From: JAICLL01 sp035252155
Lineage (GTDB): Bacteria > Planctomycetota > Planctomycetia > Pirellulales > JAICIG01
Direction: 5' to 3'
NCBI GenBank assembly: GCA_035252155.1
Contig: DATFDL010000302.1
Span: 1-19,932 of the forward strand
DNA: 19,932 nt
Shown here: positions 13,658 to 19,932 of the stretch, piece by piece
How the letters are laid out: every line of letters begins with the position of its first letter
How positions within the stretch are numbered: position 1 is the first letter of the stretch
The notes under the pieces: model-generated
What the model was told of the DNA's origin: nothing
The model's input: the letters and a program-made list of their open reading frames with translations, nothing else
The model's database searches: none
Translations under genes and position numbers: made by a program

Positions 13658-13812
13658 CGGTGGCTGGGGCAGAAGCTGGCCGAATTTCGGTGTGATACGC
13701 CGAATTGGGCTGTCGGCCAGCGATGCCCCGGCGGTCAACCTACCGGGGCATCGCCGCGATTGCCCGTCACGTGCGAGGCAGCGCCGTTAGCGCGGCTCTG
13801 CCCCAGCCACCG
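13658..13812. repeat. Composite inverted element of two TGGGGCA...TGCCCCG units
   Basis: The ends are 16-base perfect inverted repeats (CGGTGGCTGGGGCAGA, 13658-13673 and 13797-13812). In the centre GCGATGCCCCGG (13720-13731) and its reverse complement (13743-13754) flank 11 bases. The left unit also has GCTGGCCGA (13675-13683) paired with TCGGCCAGC (13713-13721). It is thus two copies of one hairpin unit placed tail to tail. Shorter copies of the unit lie at 16485-16517 and 17846-17877. Confidence 0.8.
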
Positions 13813-13833
13813 CGTTCGTGTGAACTCTTGAAT

Positions 13834-16800
13834 ATGTCGCCAGCCGCTCCGCACGCTGACCCCGAATTCTGGGTCGATGTCGGCGGCACGTTTTCCGACT
13901 GTTTCGCGAAATTTCCCGACGGCTCGCTCAAGCGGCACAAGCTGCTCAGTTCGGGCGTGACCAAAGGGGCCGTGGGCGAAGGCTCCGACCATTCGCGCAT
14001 CGTCGATTCCGCCCGGCAGGCCGATCCGCCAAACTTCTGGAACGGCTCTCCGCTGCGGCTGCTCGACGCGACGGGCAAAACCACCGCCACGGCGGTCGTG
14101 AGCTCGTTCGATTCGGCAACCGGCGCGCTGGCGCTCGAAACGCCGCTGTCGGTCGAGCTCGTGGTGGGCCGATCTTACGAACTGGTTGGCGAAGACGAGT
14201 CGCCCGTCATCGGCATTCGCTATTTGCTCGGCTTGGCGGCCGGCCAGCCGCTGCCGCCGCTGAGCGTGCGGTTGGGAACGACGCGCGGCACCAATGCGCT
14301 GATTACGCGGCGCGGGGCGAAGACCGCGTTGGTCACCACCCGCGGCTTCGGCGACATTTTGCACATCGGCTATCAGAACCGCCCGAAGCTGTTCGAGCTG
14401 AACATCCGCAAGCCTGCGCCGCTGTTTTGCGCGGTCGTCGAGATCGACGAGCGGGTGACAGCCGAAGGCCAGGTGCTGACCGCTCCCGATCCGGCCGTCG
14501 TCCGCGAACAACTGCACGGGCTCAAAGATCAAGGAATCGAATCACTCGCCATTTGCCTATTAAATGCCTTCGATCAGCCGGCCCACGAAGAGTTGGTCGC
14601 CGAGCTGGCCCGCGAAGTCGGGTTTGACGAAATCAGCGTCAGCAGCCGGGTGGCGCCGCTCATCAAGTTGGTCTCGCGCGGCGATACCACGGTGGTTGAC
14701 GCTTATCTCAATCCGGTGCTGCGCCGCTACGTGGCGCGGCTGCGGGCGGCGCTGGGCGGCGAGCTGCGGATCATGACCTCGGCGGGCGGGCTGGTGCGGG
14801 CCGAACAATTCGTCGGCAAAGACAGCATACTCTCCGGGCCGGCGGGCGGCGTGGTCGGCTTCTCGCACGTCGCCCGGCTGGCGGGCTTCGCCAAATCGAT
14901 CGGGTTCGATATGGGCGGCACCAGCACCGATGTGGCCCGCTTCGACGGCCGTTTTGAATTGGAATACGAAACCGAAAAGGCTGGTGTCCGCGTCGTCGCC
15001 CCCATGCTGGCCATCGAAACGGTGGCGGCCGGCGGCGGTTCGATCTGCCAATTCGATGGCGTGAAGTTGGTGGTCGGTCCCGACAGCGCGGGCGCCGATC
15101 CGGGTCCGGCCTGTTACGGCTGCGGCGGGCCTCTGGCCGTGACCGACGTGAATTTTTTGCTGGGCAAGATCCTGCCCGATCGGTTTCCATTTCCGCTCGA
15201 TCGCACCGCGGTCGAACGCCGGCTGCGCGAGCTGGCGGAGCGGGTGGCCGCTGCCACCGGCAAGCGCCTCTCGCAGATCGAGCTATGCGACGGTTTTGTG
15301 CGGGTGGCCAACTCGAACATGGTCAAGGCCATCCAGTCGATCTCGGTGGCCAAGGGCTACGATCCACGCGATTACGTGCTGGTGGCTTTTGGCGGCGCGG
15401 CCGGTCAGCACGCCTGCGCCGTGGCGCGCGAGCTGCAAATGACCCGCGTGCTGTTGCACCCCGACGCGGGATTGCTGAGCGCCTACGGCATCGGCCAGGC
15501 CGACGTCGTGCGGCACCGCGCGGCGGGCGTGTACGTGCCATATTCCGAAGACGCGGTGGCCGAGCTCGATCGCCGTTTTGAAGAGCTCGCCGGCGAGGCG
15601 CGCCGCGAGGTGATGGCCGAGGGCATTTCCAACGCGCAGATTGAAATTCGCCGCTCGCTCGATTTGCGTTATCGGGGACTCGACGCCTACCTGACGATCG
15701 CCGAACCGCGGGGCGGCAGCTACGCCGACGCCTACGCCGCGGAGCACGAGCGGCTTTACGGTTATCGACATCACGACCGGCCGCTCGAGATTGTGGCCCT
15801 GCGAGTGGAAGTCGTCGGACACACGGCCGATTTCGACCCGTCCGCTGAAAGACCGATTGCGCGGGAGCCGGCCTGTGAATCGACCACCGTGGCCTGGTTC
15901 GAGGCCACGGCGCATCAGACCAAGGTTTACGACCGCGCCGCTCTGGGTGCCGGCGACGTGCTGCACGGCCCGGCGATCTTGCACGAGGCCGCCTCCACCA
16001 CGGTGATCGATCCGGGCTGGCGAGGAGAAATCTTGGCCCGCGGCGAACTGCTGTTGACTGATACCGGCGGGCGATCGACTGCCATGGTCTCGACCGAGGC
16101 GGACCCGGTGATGCTCGAAATCTTCAACAACCAGTTTGCCGGCATCGCCGAGCAGATGGGCATCGCGCTGCGCAATACGGCCAGCAGCGTGAACGTCAAG
16201 GAACGGCTCGATTTCAGTTGCGCCGTCTTCACGGCCGCGGGCGACTTGGTGGCCAACGCGCCGCACATCCCCGTGCATCTGGGGGCGATGGGCGAGACGG
16301 TTAAGCGGCTGCTCGTCGATAATCCGACGATGCAGGCCGGCGACGTCTATGTGACGAACGACCCCTATCGCGGCGGATCGCACCTGCCGGATGTCACCGT
16401 CGTGACGCCGGTATTTGACGATCATCTGCATCTGGCGGCAGGTAGCCCCGGCCCTTGTGGCCGGCTCCCGCATGACACAGATCTGGTGGCTGGGGCAGAG
16501 TGTAACGATGCCCCGGCGGTGAAAGACGGGGAGCAGGGGAGCACGGGTGCAGGGGAGCAAGCACAAACGCTTCTGTTTTTTACCGCTAGCCGGGCACATC
16601 ATGCGGAAATTGGCGGAATTCGACCGGGTTCAATGCCGCCCTTCTCGCGAAACTTGGCGGAAGAGGGCGTGCTGATCCGCAATTTCAAGCTGGTCGACGC
16701 GGGCCGCTCGCGGATGGACGAGTTGCTAGATTTGCTTGCCTCCGGCCCGTACCCCAGCCGTAGCGTGGCGGACAACCTGGCCGACATCGCGGCGCAGGTG

Positions 16801-17778
16801 GCTGCCAACCAGCAAGGGGCGCGCGACCTGGCGCGGTTGGTCGACCGTTACTCGCTGCCGGTAGTCACGGCCTACATGTCTCATATTCAAAACGCGGCCG
16901 AGCGCAAGATGCGGGCCGCGCTGGCCCGGCTGGGCGACGGCGAATATCGCTTTGTCGATCATCTCGACGACGGTTCGCCGATCGCGGTCGCAATCACCAT
17001 CGCCGGCGACTCGGCGACGATCGATTTCAGCGGCACCGGGCCGGTGCTGCCGGGCAATCTGAATGCTAATCGCGCCATCGTGACGGCGGCGGTCATGTAC
17101 TGCCTGCGGTGCTTGATCGCTGAAGAGATTCCGCTCAACCAGGGAGTGCTGACGCCGGTGCGGATCGTGCTGCCCGAGTGCCTGCTGAACCCGCCCGAAG
17201 GCCCTACCCCGGCCGAAAGCGCCGCGATGGTGGGCGGCAACGTCGAGACTTCGCAACGGACGGTCGATGTGCTGCTGGGGGCGTTGGGCGTGGCGGCGGC
17301 CAGTCAAGGGACGATGAACAATCTGGTGTTTGGCGACGCTCACTTCGGCTATTACGAAACAATCTGCGGCGGCGCGGGCGCGACGCCGCAAGCCGACGGC
17401 GCCGATGCCGTTCACACACATATGACCAACACGCGGCTGACCGATCCCGAGGTGCTCGAACGGCGATATCCGGTGCGGGTGCGTGAGTTCGCAATTCGTC
17501 GCGGTTCGGGCGGGGCGGGCGCGCATCGCGGAGGCGACGGTATCGTCCGGAGGATCGAGTTTTTGCAGCCCCTGGAGGTGTCGATTCTCTCGCAACGGCG
17601 CGGCCCGTATCCGCCCTTTGGCTTGGCCGGCGGCCAGCCCGGCGCATTGGGTCGCAATTACCTTCATCGGGCCGATGGGACCCACGAACCATTGTCCGGC
17701 CAGGTTCAATTTCTCGCACAGCCCAGTGACGTGCTCACCCTCGAAACGCCCGGCGGCGGCGGTTTTGGCGCGCGGTAG
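13834..17778 (+). CDS. Fused HyuA-HyuB hydantoinase/5-oxoprolinase family protein
   Basis: 1314 residues from ATG at 13834 (MSPAAPHADP); the longer open frame from 13705 runs through a palindromic repeat. HyuA half, ~1-735: the phosphate-1 loop DVGGTFSD (15-22), GTTRGTNALITRRG, the phosphate-2 loop DMGGTSTD (359-366) and FGGAAGQHACAVA. HyuB half, ~757-1310: MLEIFNNQFAGIAEQMG, NVKERLDFSCAVFTAAGDLVANAPHIPVHLG, YVTNDPYRGGSHLPDVT, HTHMTNTRLTDPEVLE and ETPGGGGFG. The single-chain layout matches ATP-dependent 5-oxoprolinase, which opens 5-oxoproline to glutamate, but hydantoinase or acetophenone-carboxylase-like activity cannot be excluded. Residues 870 to ~911 are encoded by inserted repeats between VFDDHLH and LLFFTASRAHH, which should be nearly adjacent. 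The TAG stop is part of another repeat copy. Confidence 0.93.
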   Translation: MSPAAPHADPEFWVDVGGTFSDCFAKFPDGSLKRHKLLSSGVTKGAVGEGSDHSRIVDSARQADPPNFWNGSPLRLLDATGKTTATAVVSSFDSATGALALETPLSVELVVGRSYELVGEDESPVIGIRYLLGLAAGQPLPPLSVRLGTTRGTNALITRRGAKTALVTTRGFGDILHIGYQNRPKLFELNIRKPAPLFCAVVEIDERVTAEGQVLTAPDPAVVREQLHGLKDQGIESLAICLLNAFDQPAHEELVAELAREVGFDEISVSSRVAPLIKLVSRGDTTVVDAYLNPVLRRYVARLRAALGGELRIMTSAGGLVRAEQFVGKDSILSGPAGGVVGFSHVARLAGFAKSIGFDMGGTSTDVARFDGRFELEYETEKAGVRVVAPMLAIETVAAGGGSICQFDGVKLVVGPDSAGADPGPACYGCGGPLAVTDVNFLLGKILPDRFPFPLDRTAVERRLRELAERVAAATGKRLSQIELCDGFVRVANSNMVKAIQSISVAKGYDPRDYVLVAFGGAAGQHACAVARELQMTRVLLHPDAGLLSAYGIGQADVVRHRAAGVYVPYSEDAVAELDRRFEELAGEARREVMAEGISNAQIEIRRSLDLRYRGLDAYLTIAEPRGGSYADAYAAEHERLYGYRHHDRPLEIVALRVEVVGHTADFDPSAERPIAREPACESTTVAWFEATAHQTKVYDRAALGAGDVLHGPAILHEAASTTVIDPGWRGEILARGELLLTDTGGRSTAMVSTEADPVMLEIFNNQFAGIAEQMGIALRNTASSVNVKERLDFSCAVFTAAGDLVANAPHIPVHLGAMGETVKRLLVDNPTMQAGDVYVTNDPYRGGSHLPDVTVVTPVFDDHLHLAAGSPGPCGRLPHDTDLVAGAECNDAPAVKDGEQGSTGAGEQAQTLLFFTASRAHHAEIGGIRPGSMPPFSRNLAEEGVLIRNFKLVDAGRSRMDELLDLLASGPYPSRSVADNLADIAAQVAANQQGARDLARLVDRYSLPVVTAYMSHIQNAAERKMRAALARLGDGEYRFVDHLDDGSPIAVAITIAGDSATIDFSGTGPVLPGNLNANRAIVTAAVMYCLRCLIAEEIPLNQGVLTPVRIVLPECLLNPPEGPTPAESAAMVGGNVETSQRTVDVLLGALGVAAASQGTMNNLVFGDAHFGYYETICGGAGATPQADGADAVHTHMTNTRLTDPEVLERRYPVRVREFAIRRGSGGAGAHRGGDGIVRRIEFLQPLEVSILSQRRGPYPPFGLAGGQPGALGRNYLHRADGTHEPLSGQVQFLAQPSDVLTLETPGGGGFGAR
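16441..16566 (+). repeat. In-frame block of stacked repeats inside the oxoprolinase gene
   Basis: About 126 bases (42 codons) contain three repeats in a row. First is GTAGCCCCGGCCCTTGTGGC (16442-16461, within a 25-base direct repeat 16441-16465 that recurs at 17774-17798), with hairpin CCGGCC-CTTGT-GGCCGG. Second is the CTGGGGCA...TGCCCCGG unit (16485-16517). Third is a four-unit octamer array GGGGAGCA, GGGGAGCA, CGGGTGCA, GGGGAGCA (16528-16559). The outer limits are estimated from where HyuB homology should resume. Confidence 0.75.
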
Positions 17779-17877
17779 CCCCGGCCCTTGTGGCCGGCCG
17801 CGGACAGAAGCGGGGGCGACACGGCAAGTGGGCGACGGGGACACCGGTGGCTGGGCAAAAGTGTAACGATGCCCGGC
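17774..17877 (+). repeat. Second copy of the GTAGCCCC repeat plus CTGGGCA...TGCCCGG unit
   Basis: 17774-17798 is identical to 16441-16465 over 25 bases, and 17846-17877 matches 16485-16517 except for small changes, so the pair and its order are conserved between the copies. The intervening sequence differs. The TAG of GTAG is the stop codon of the oxoprolinase gene. In this copy the stem has lost one G on one side and one C on the other. Confidence 0.8.
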
Positions 17878-17971
17878 TTGCCAGTCGCTGGGCAAGGCGC
17901 CATGCTGAAAGTGGCGGCAAGCAAGGGGCGAAATGCGTCAAGTGTTTCCAAGGCCATTAGGGAGCCAAGCC

Positions 17972-18883
17972 ATGTCCCGCTCTTCGATCGTTCGTGCGTT
18001 GTCGTGCGTCTTGTTGATCGTCGTACTTGCCGGCGTGGCTCAACCCGCTGCCGCGCAATCGCGCTCGGCCATCTACATCATGGATGCCGATGGCTCGAAC
18101 ATCGTCAAAGCCAGCCACACCGACGACATGTGGCTTGGCTCGGCGGCCTGGTCGCACGACGGCAAGAAACTGCTGTATGGCGGTCTGCCCGCCGATGATT
18201 TCACGCGGATCCGACTCTACTTGCAAGTGCTCGGCGAAGAGCAGGCCACCGACCTGGGCACCGGCGACGCGCCTTGCTGGTCGCCCGACGATAGCCAGAT
18301 CGTCTTTTGCCAATCTGTGAGAAACGCCTTCGGCGCCCGGCCGGGCGTGTGGGTGATGAACTTCGACGGGCGAGGCCGCGAATGGATCAGCGAAGGGCGG
18401 CGGCCGCGCTGGTCGCCCGACGGTGAAAAGCTGGCCTTCGTCAGCGATCACGAAGGTTTTGAAAGCGTTTATGTGATGGAGTTGAGCGCGGTCGAGCTGA
18501 CGCGCGTCCGCGTGCTCGACCGAGGGTACGACCAGATCATTGGTGCGTCTTGGTCTCCCGACAGCCAGCAACTCGTATTTGTCGGCTATAAAGGCGGTCG
18601 TGCTTCGCAAAGTCTGCAGGCCGACCTGGCAGTTGTCGAGGCGAATGCGAATCAAAAGCCGAAGGTGTTGCACCACGGCCATGTCGGCTGGCACCCCGAT
18701 TGGTCGCCCAACGGCAAGCAAGTCGTCTTCTGGATTCGCGACGGCAACAAGGAGCGGCTGCACCTACTCGAGCTCGACTCTGACAAGCCGCCGCGTCTTT
18801 TGCCCGGCCAGTTCACGCAGCGCAACAGCGACCCCGTCTGGTCGCCCGATGGGAAGAAGATCGCGTTTTCCAGCGATCGCTGA
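17972..18883 (+). CDS. Secreted TolB-like beta-propeller protein (PD40 repeats)
   Basis: 303 residues from ATG at 17972, preferred over 17933 because AGGGAG precedes it by 7 bases and a signal peptide then follows (SIVRALSCVLLIVVLAGVAQPAAAQ). Six PD40/WD40-like repeats are seen, each W-S-[PH]-[DN]-x-x-[KQ]: AWSHDGKKLLYG, CWSPDDSQIVFC, RWSPDGEKLAFVSD, SWSPDSQQLVFV, DWSPNGKQVVFW and VWSPDGKKIAFSSDR. The last repeat stops half-way, while the mature N-terminus begins with the missing half (SAIYIMDADGSN), so N- and C-termini probably close a six-bladed propeller. Likely a periplasmic or surface binding protein; partner unknown. No tol-pal genes are adjacent. Confidence 0.85.
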   Translation: MSRSSIVRALSCVLLIVVLAGVAQPAAAQSRSAIYIMDADGSNIVKASHTDDMWLGSAAWSHDGKKLLYGGLPADDFTRIRLYLQVLGEEQATDLGTGDAPCWSPDDSQIVFCQSVRNAFGARPGVWVMNFDGRGREWISEGRRPRWSPDGEKLAFVSDHEGFESVYVMELSAVELTRVRVLDRGYDQIIGASWSPDSQQLVFVGYKGGRASQSLQADLAVVEANANQKPKVLHHGHVGWHPDWSPNGKQVVFWIRDGNKERLHLLELDSDKPPRLLPGQFTQRNSDPVWSPDGKKIAFSSDR

Positions 18884-18885
18884 GG

Positions 18886-19346
18886 TCAGCCCGCGGCATT
18901 GGCCCAAAGTCGGCGCAGAGTTTCGGGCGAATCCGATTGCTTGGCGGCCTGCAGGATGTTCCGCAACAGTTCGAGATTGTCGATCTGCCGGATTTCTGGC
19001 AACAGTGCCAGGCCCGCCGCGGCAAATTTGACCTCGAGCACTGCCTCGATGCCCTCCAGAGTGGCTACTCGCGCTTTGCCCCGACCTTCCGCCAGTCCCT
19101 GGGCCCGACCCTCGGCGAGTCCTTCCTTGCGGCCGTAACGCTCGGCGCCTGTGACGAACGACATACTTTTCTCCTTTGCAAAAACGCGAATCTCTTCCCA
19201 GGCGAGGAGTGACCGAGGAACTTGGCGGTGGCGAACTCGATGCCAACCTTCGTTCCCCATAGTTCATACCCGAACCGCTTCGGTCGCCAAGAGGGGCGGT
19301 TGTCGCCCAAAATGGCGAAACTGGCCACCCTTCGATTATAGCGATC
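18886..19346 (-). pseudogene. Degraded Rpn/DUF4351-type (PD-(D/E)XK nuclease-like) gene remnant
   Basis: Two parts of one protein family lie in different frames. From 19346 down to about 19210 reads DRYNRRVASFAILGDNRPSW then RPKRFGYELWG, a middle section I recognise from putative transposase/Rpn-like proteins. From about 19210 to 18886 another frame reads LLAWEEIRVFAKEKSM, then YGRKEGLAEGRAQGLAEGRG and a helical tail, typical of the C-terminus. The N-terminal nuclease region and the segment between the parts are missing. The last 91 codons, from ATG at 19164 with AAAGGAG upstream, could still be translated. It converges on the propeller gene with a 2-base gap. Confidence 0.65.
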
Positions 19347-19351
19347 AAGCG

Positions 19352-19780
19352 TCACTCGTTATCTTCTTCGTCAACGTAGCTGACTACCGTAAGGCCGTGT
19401 ATTTTGTGGCCGACAAGGTCGCGGTCATGCGTCAATAACGTGATCCCACGATGTACGGCGGTGGCGGCGATCCAGCAGTCCCCGGACTCCAAGCGGCGTC
19501 CCCCCTGCCGTGCCGCCTCCATGACACGGGCCCATGTCCTCGCGAGCTCAGCATCGTAAGGGATCACCAGAAACCGGTGGATAAAGCCGTCGAGGCCGCT
19601 CCGCGCCTTAGCTCCCCAATGGTTGGCCTCCGCCCAGTCCCATAGCTCGGCAACTGATTGAAAGCTCAATGCCAAGGTGTGGCCGCGCATGTGAGGTTCA
19701 TACTGGCGACGAAGAGCGGCGGCGCGTTTTTTAGGATGCAACAGGCTGGCAACATTGGTGTCGAGAAGCACAACGCTCAT
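19352..19780 (-). CDS. PIN-domain ribonuclease toxin (VapC-like)
   Basis: 142 residues. PIN-domain acidic residues are in place: Asp7 in VVLLDTNVAS, Glu45 in SVAELWDWA, Asp101 in ESGDCWIAATAV, and Asp119/Asp121 in LLTHDRDL. PIN toxins of type II systems are Mg-dependent endonucleases that cut tRNA or rRNA when not bound by antitoxin. Length and order fit VapC. The start overlaps the stop of the upstream gene by ATGA (19777-19780), the usual coupling of antitoxin then toxin. The C-terminus is acidic (YVDEEDNE). It ends next to a pseudogene, typical of accessory DNA. Confidence 0.88.
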   Translation of the reverse strand: MSVVLLDTNVASLLHPKKRAAALRRQYEPHMRGHTLALSFQSVAELWDWAEANHWGAKARSGLDGFIHRFLVIPYDAELARTWARVMEAARQGGRRLESGDCWIAATAVHRGITLLTHDRDLVGHKIHGLTVVSYVDEEDNE

Positions 19781-19932
19781 CGATCGAAGTTCTCCCGCGC
19801 TACGCTGCGCCGCGCTTCACGCTCGCGTTGCAGATGGTTCAGCAACTCGTCGGCGTCATCGTCGGCGGGCCAGAGGGCGCTGATCTCATCGAGATCGGAT
19901 ACAGGGAGAATTCCTTGCTGGGCGGCCAGTTC
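19777..19932 (-). CDS. Predicted antitoxin of the PIN toxin, C-terminal part
   Basis: 51 residues are visible, running off the right edge; the N-terminus is outside the window. The reading frame ends in TGA overlapping the toxin ATG. The sequence PVSDLDEISALWPADDDADE is acidic, and LLNHLQREREARRSVAREN is a basic amphipathic helix, the kind of tail that wraps a PIN toxin. The antitoxin class (VapB, Phd or other) cannot be told without the DNA-binding N-terminus. Called on overlap and position. Confidence 0.65.
   Translation of the reverse strand, partial: ELAAQQGILPVSDLDEISALWPADDDADELLNHLQREREARRSVARENFDR

Noticed and set aside
13705..13833. N-terminal extension of the oxoprolinase frame
   Set aside because: It is translated from the palindromic repeat 13658-13812; the family N-terminus begins after the ATG at 13834.
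15283..16602. 439-codon open frame on the minus strand within the oxoprolinase gene
   Set aside because: Antisense shadow; the plus strand carries clear HyuA/HyuB motifs throughout.
17788..18198. 136-codon plus-strand open frame over the 17779-17971 gap
   Set aside because: It consists of repeat sequence followed by an out-of-frame shadow of the propeller gene.

Overview
The window is GC-rich DNA that looks like a planctomycete chromosome, most likely Pirellulales-like. The taxonomy is inferred from gene content. The evidence is a DUF1553 (PSD1) gene followed by a DUF1501 gene, a run of tiny membrane proteins sharing an F-S-[LI]-R-A/W-L motif, a sigma/anti-sigma pair, a fused HyuA-HyuB oxoprolinase, and many short GC-rich palindromic repeats at gene borders. 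No RNA gene, CRISPR array, intact IS element or origin was seen. There is no gene-free stretch longer than 300 bases; the longest, 13565-13833, is filled with repeats.

Layout. 1-3166 (+): the end of a DUF1553 gene and a DUF1501 gene, separated by a four-helix-bundle (S23/IVP-type) gene that is flanked by inverted arrays of an 8-bp GGGGAGCA-type repeat. 3182-4258 (+): a two-TM small protein and a class 3 lipase. 4268-6509 (-): an ECF sigma factor, an overlapping one-TM anti-sigma-like protein and a secreted protein, with truB upstream (6596-7480, -). 7481-7683: REP-like repeats. 7680-9203 (-): an MmgE/PrpD-family enzyme, divergent from an XRE regulator (9275-9637, +) that has a palindromic operator. 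9549-10763 (-): an AAA ATPase converging on the XRE gene. 10882-12197 (+): five small membrane proteins. 12380-13564 (+): metK. 13565-13833: two palindromic elements. 13834-17778 (+): a 1314-aa 5-oxoprolinase-type HyuA-HyuB fusion carrying an in-frame block of repeats. 17972-18883 (+): a secreted TolB-like propeller. 18886-19346 (-): the broken remains of a nuclease/transposase-type gene. 19352-19932 (-): a PIN-domain toxin with the end of its antitoxin.

How parts work together. Sigma, anti-sigma and secreted protein probably form one regulated operon. The PIN toxin and upstream ORF overlap by ATGA and look like a toxin-antitoxin pair. metK (S-adenosylmethionine synthesis), truB (tRNA pseudouridine-55) and the oxoprolinase are metabolic or housekeeping genes with no clear link to each other.

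The most unusual signal is the repeats. Octamer arrays bracket a small gene and are translated as the N-terminus of the next one. GTAG-led REP-like repeats supply stop codons to two genes. One hairpin unit, present in several copies, shows paired changes that keep its stem. Two repeat families are stacked in frame inside the oxoprolinase. Together they suggest active or recent small-repeat mobility, with no transposase in the window.
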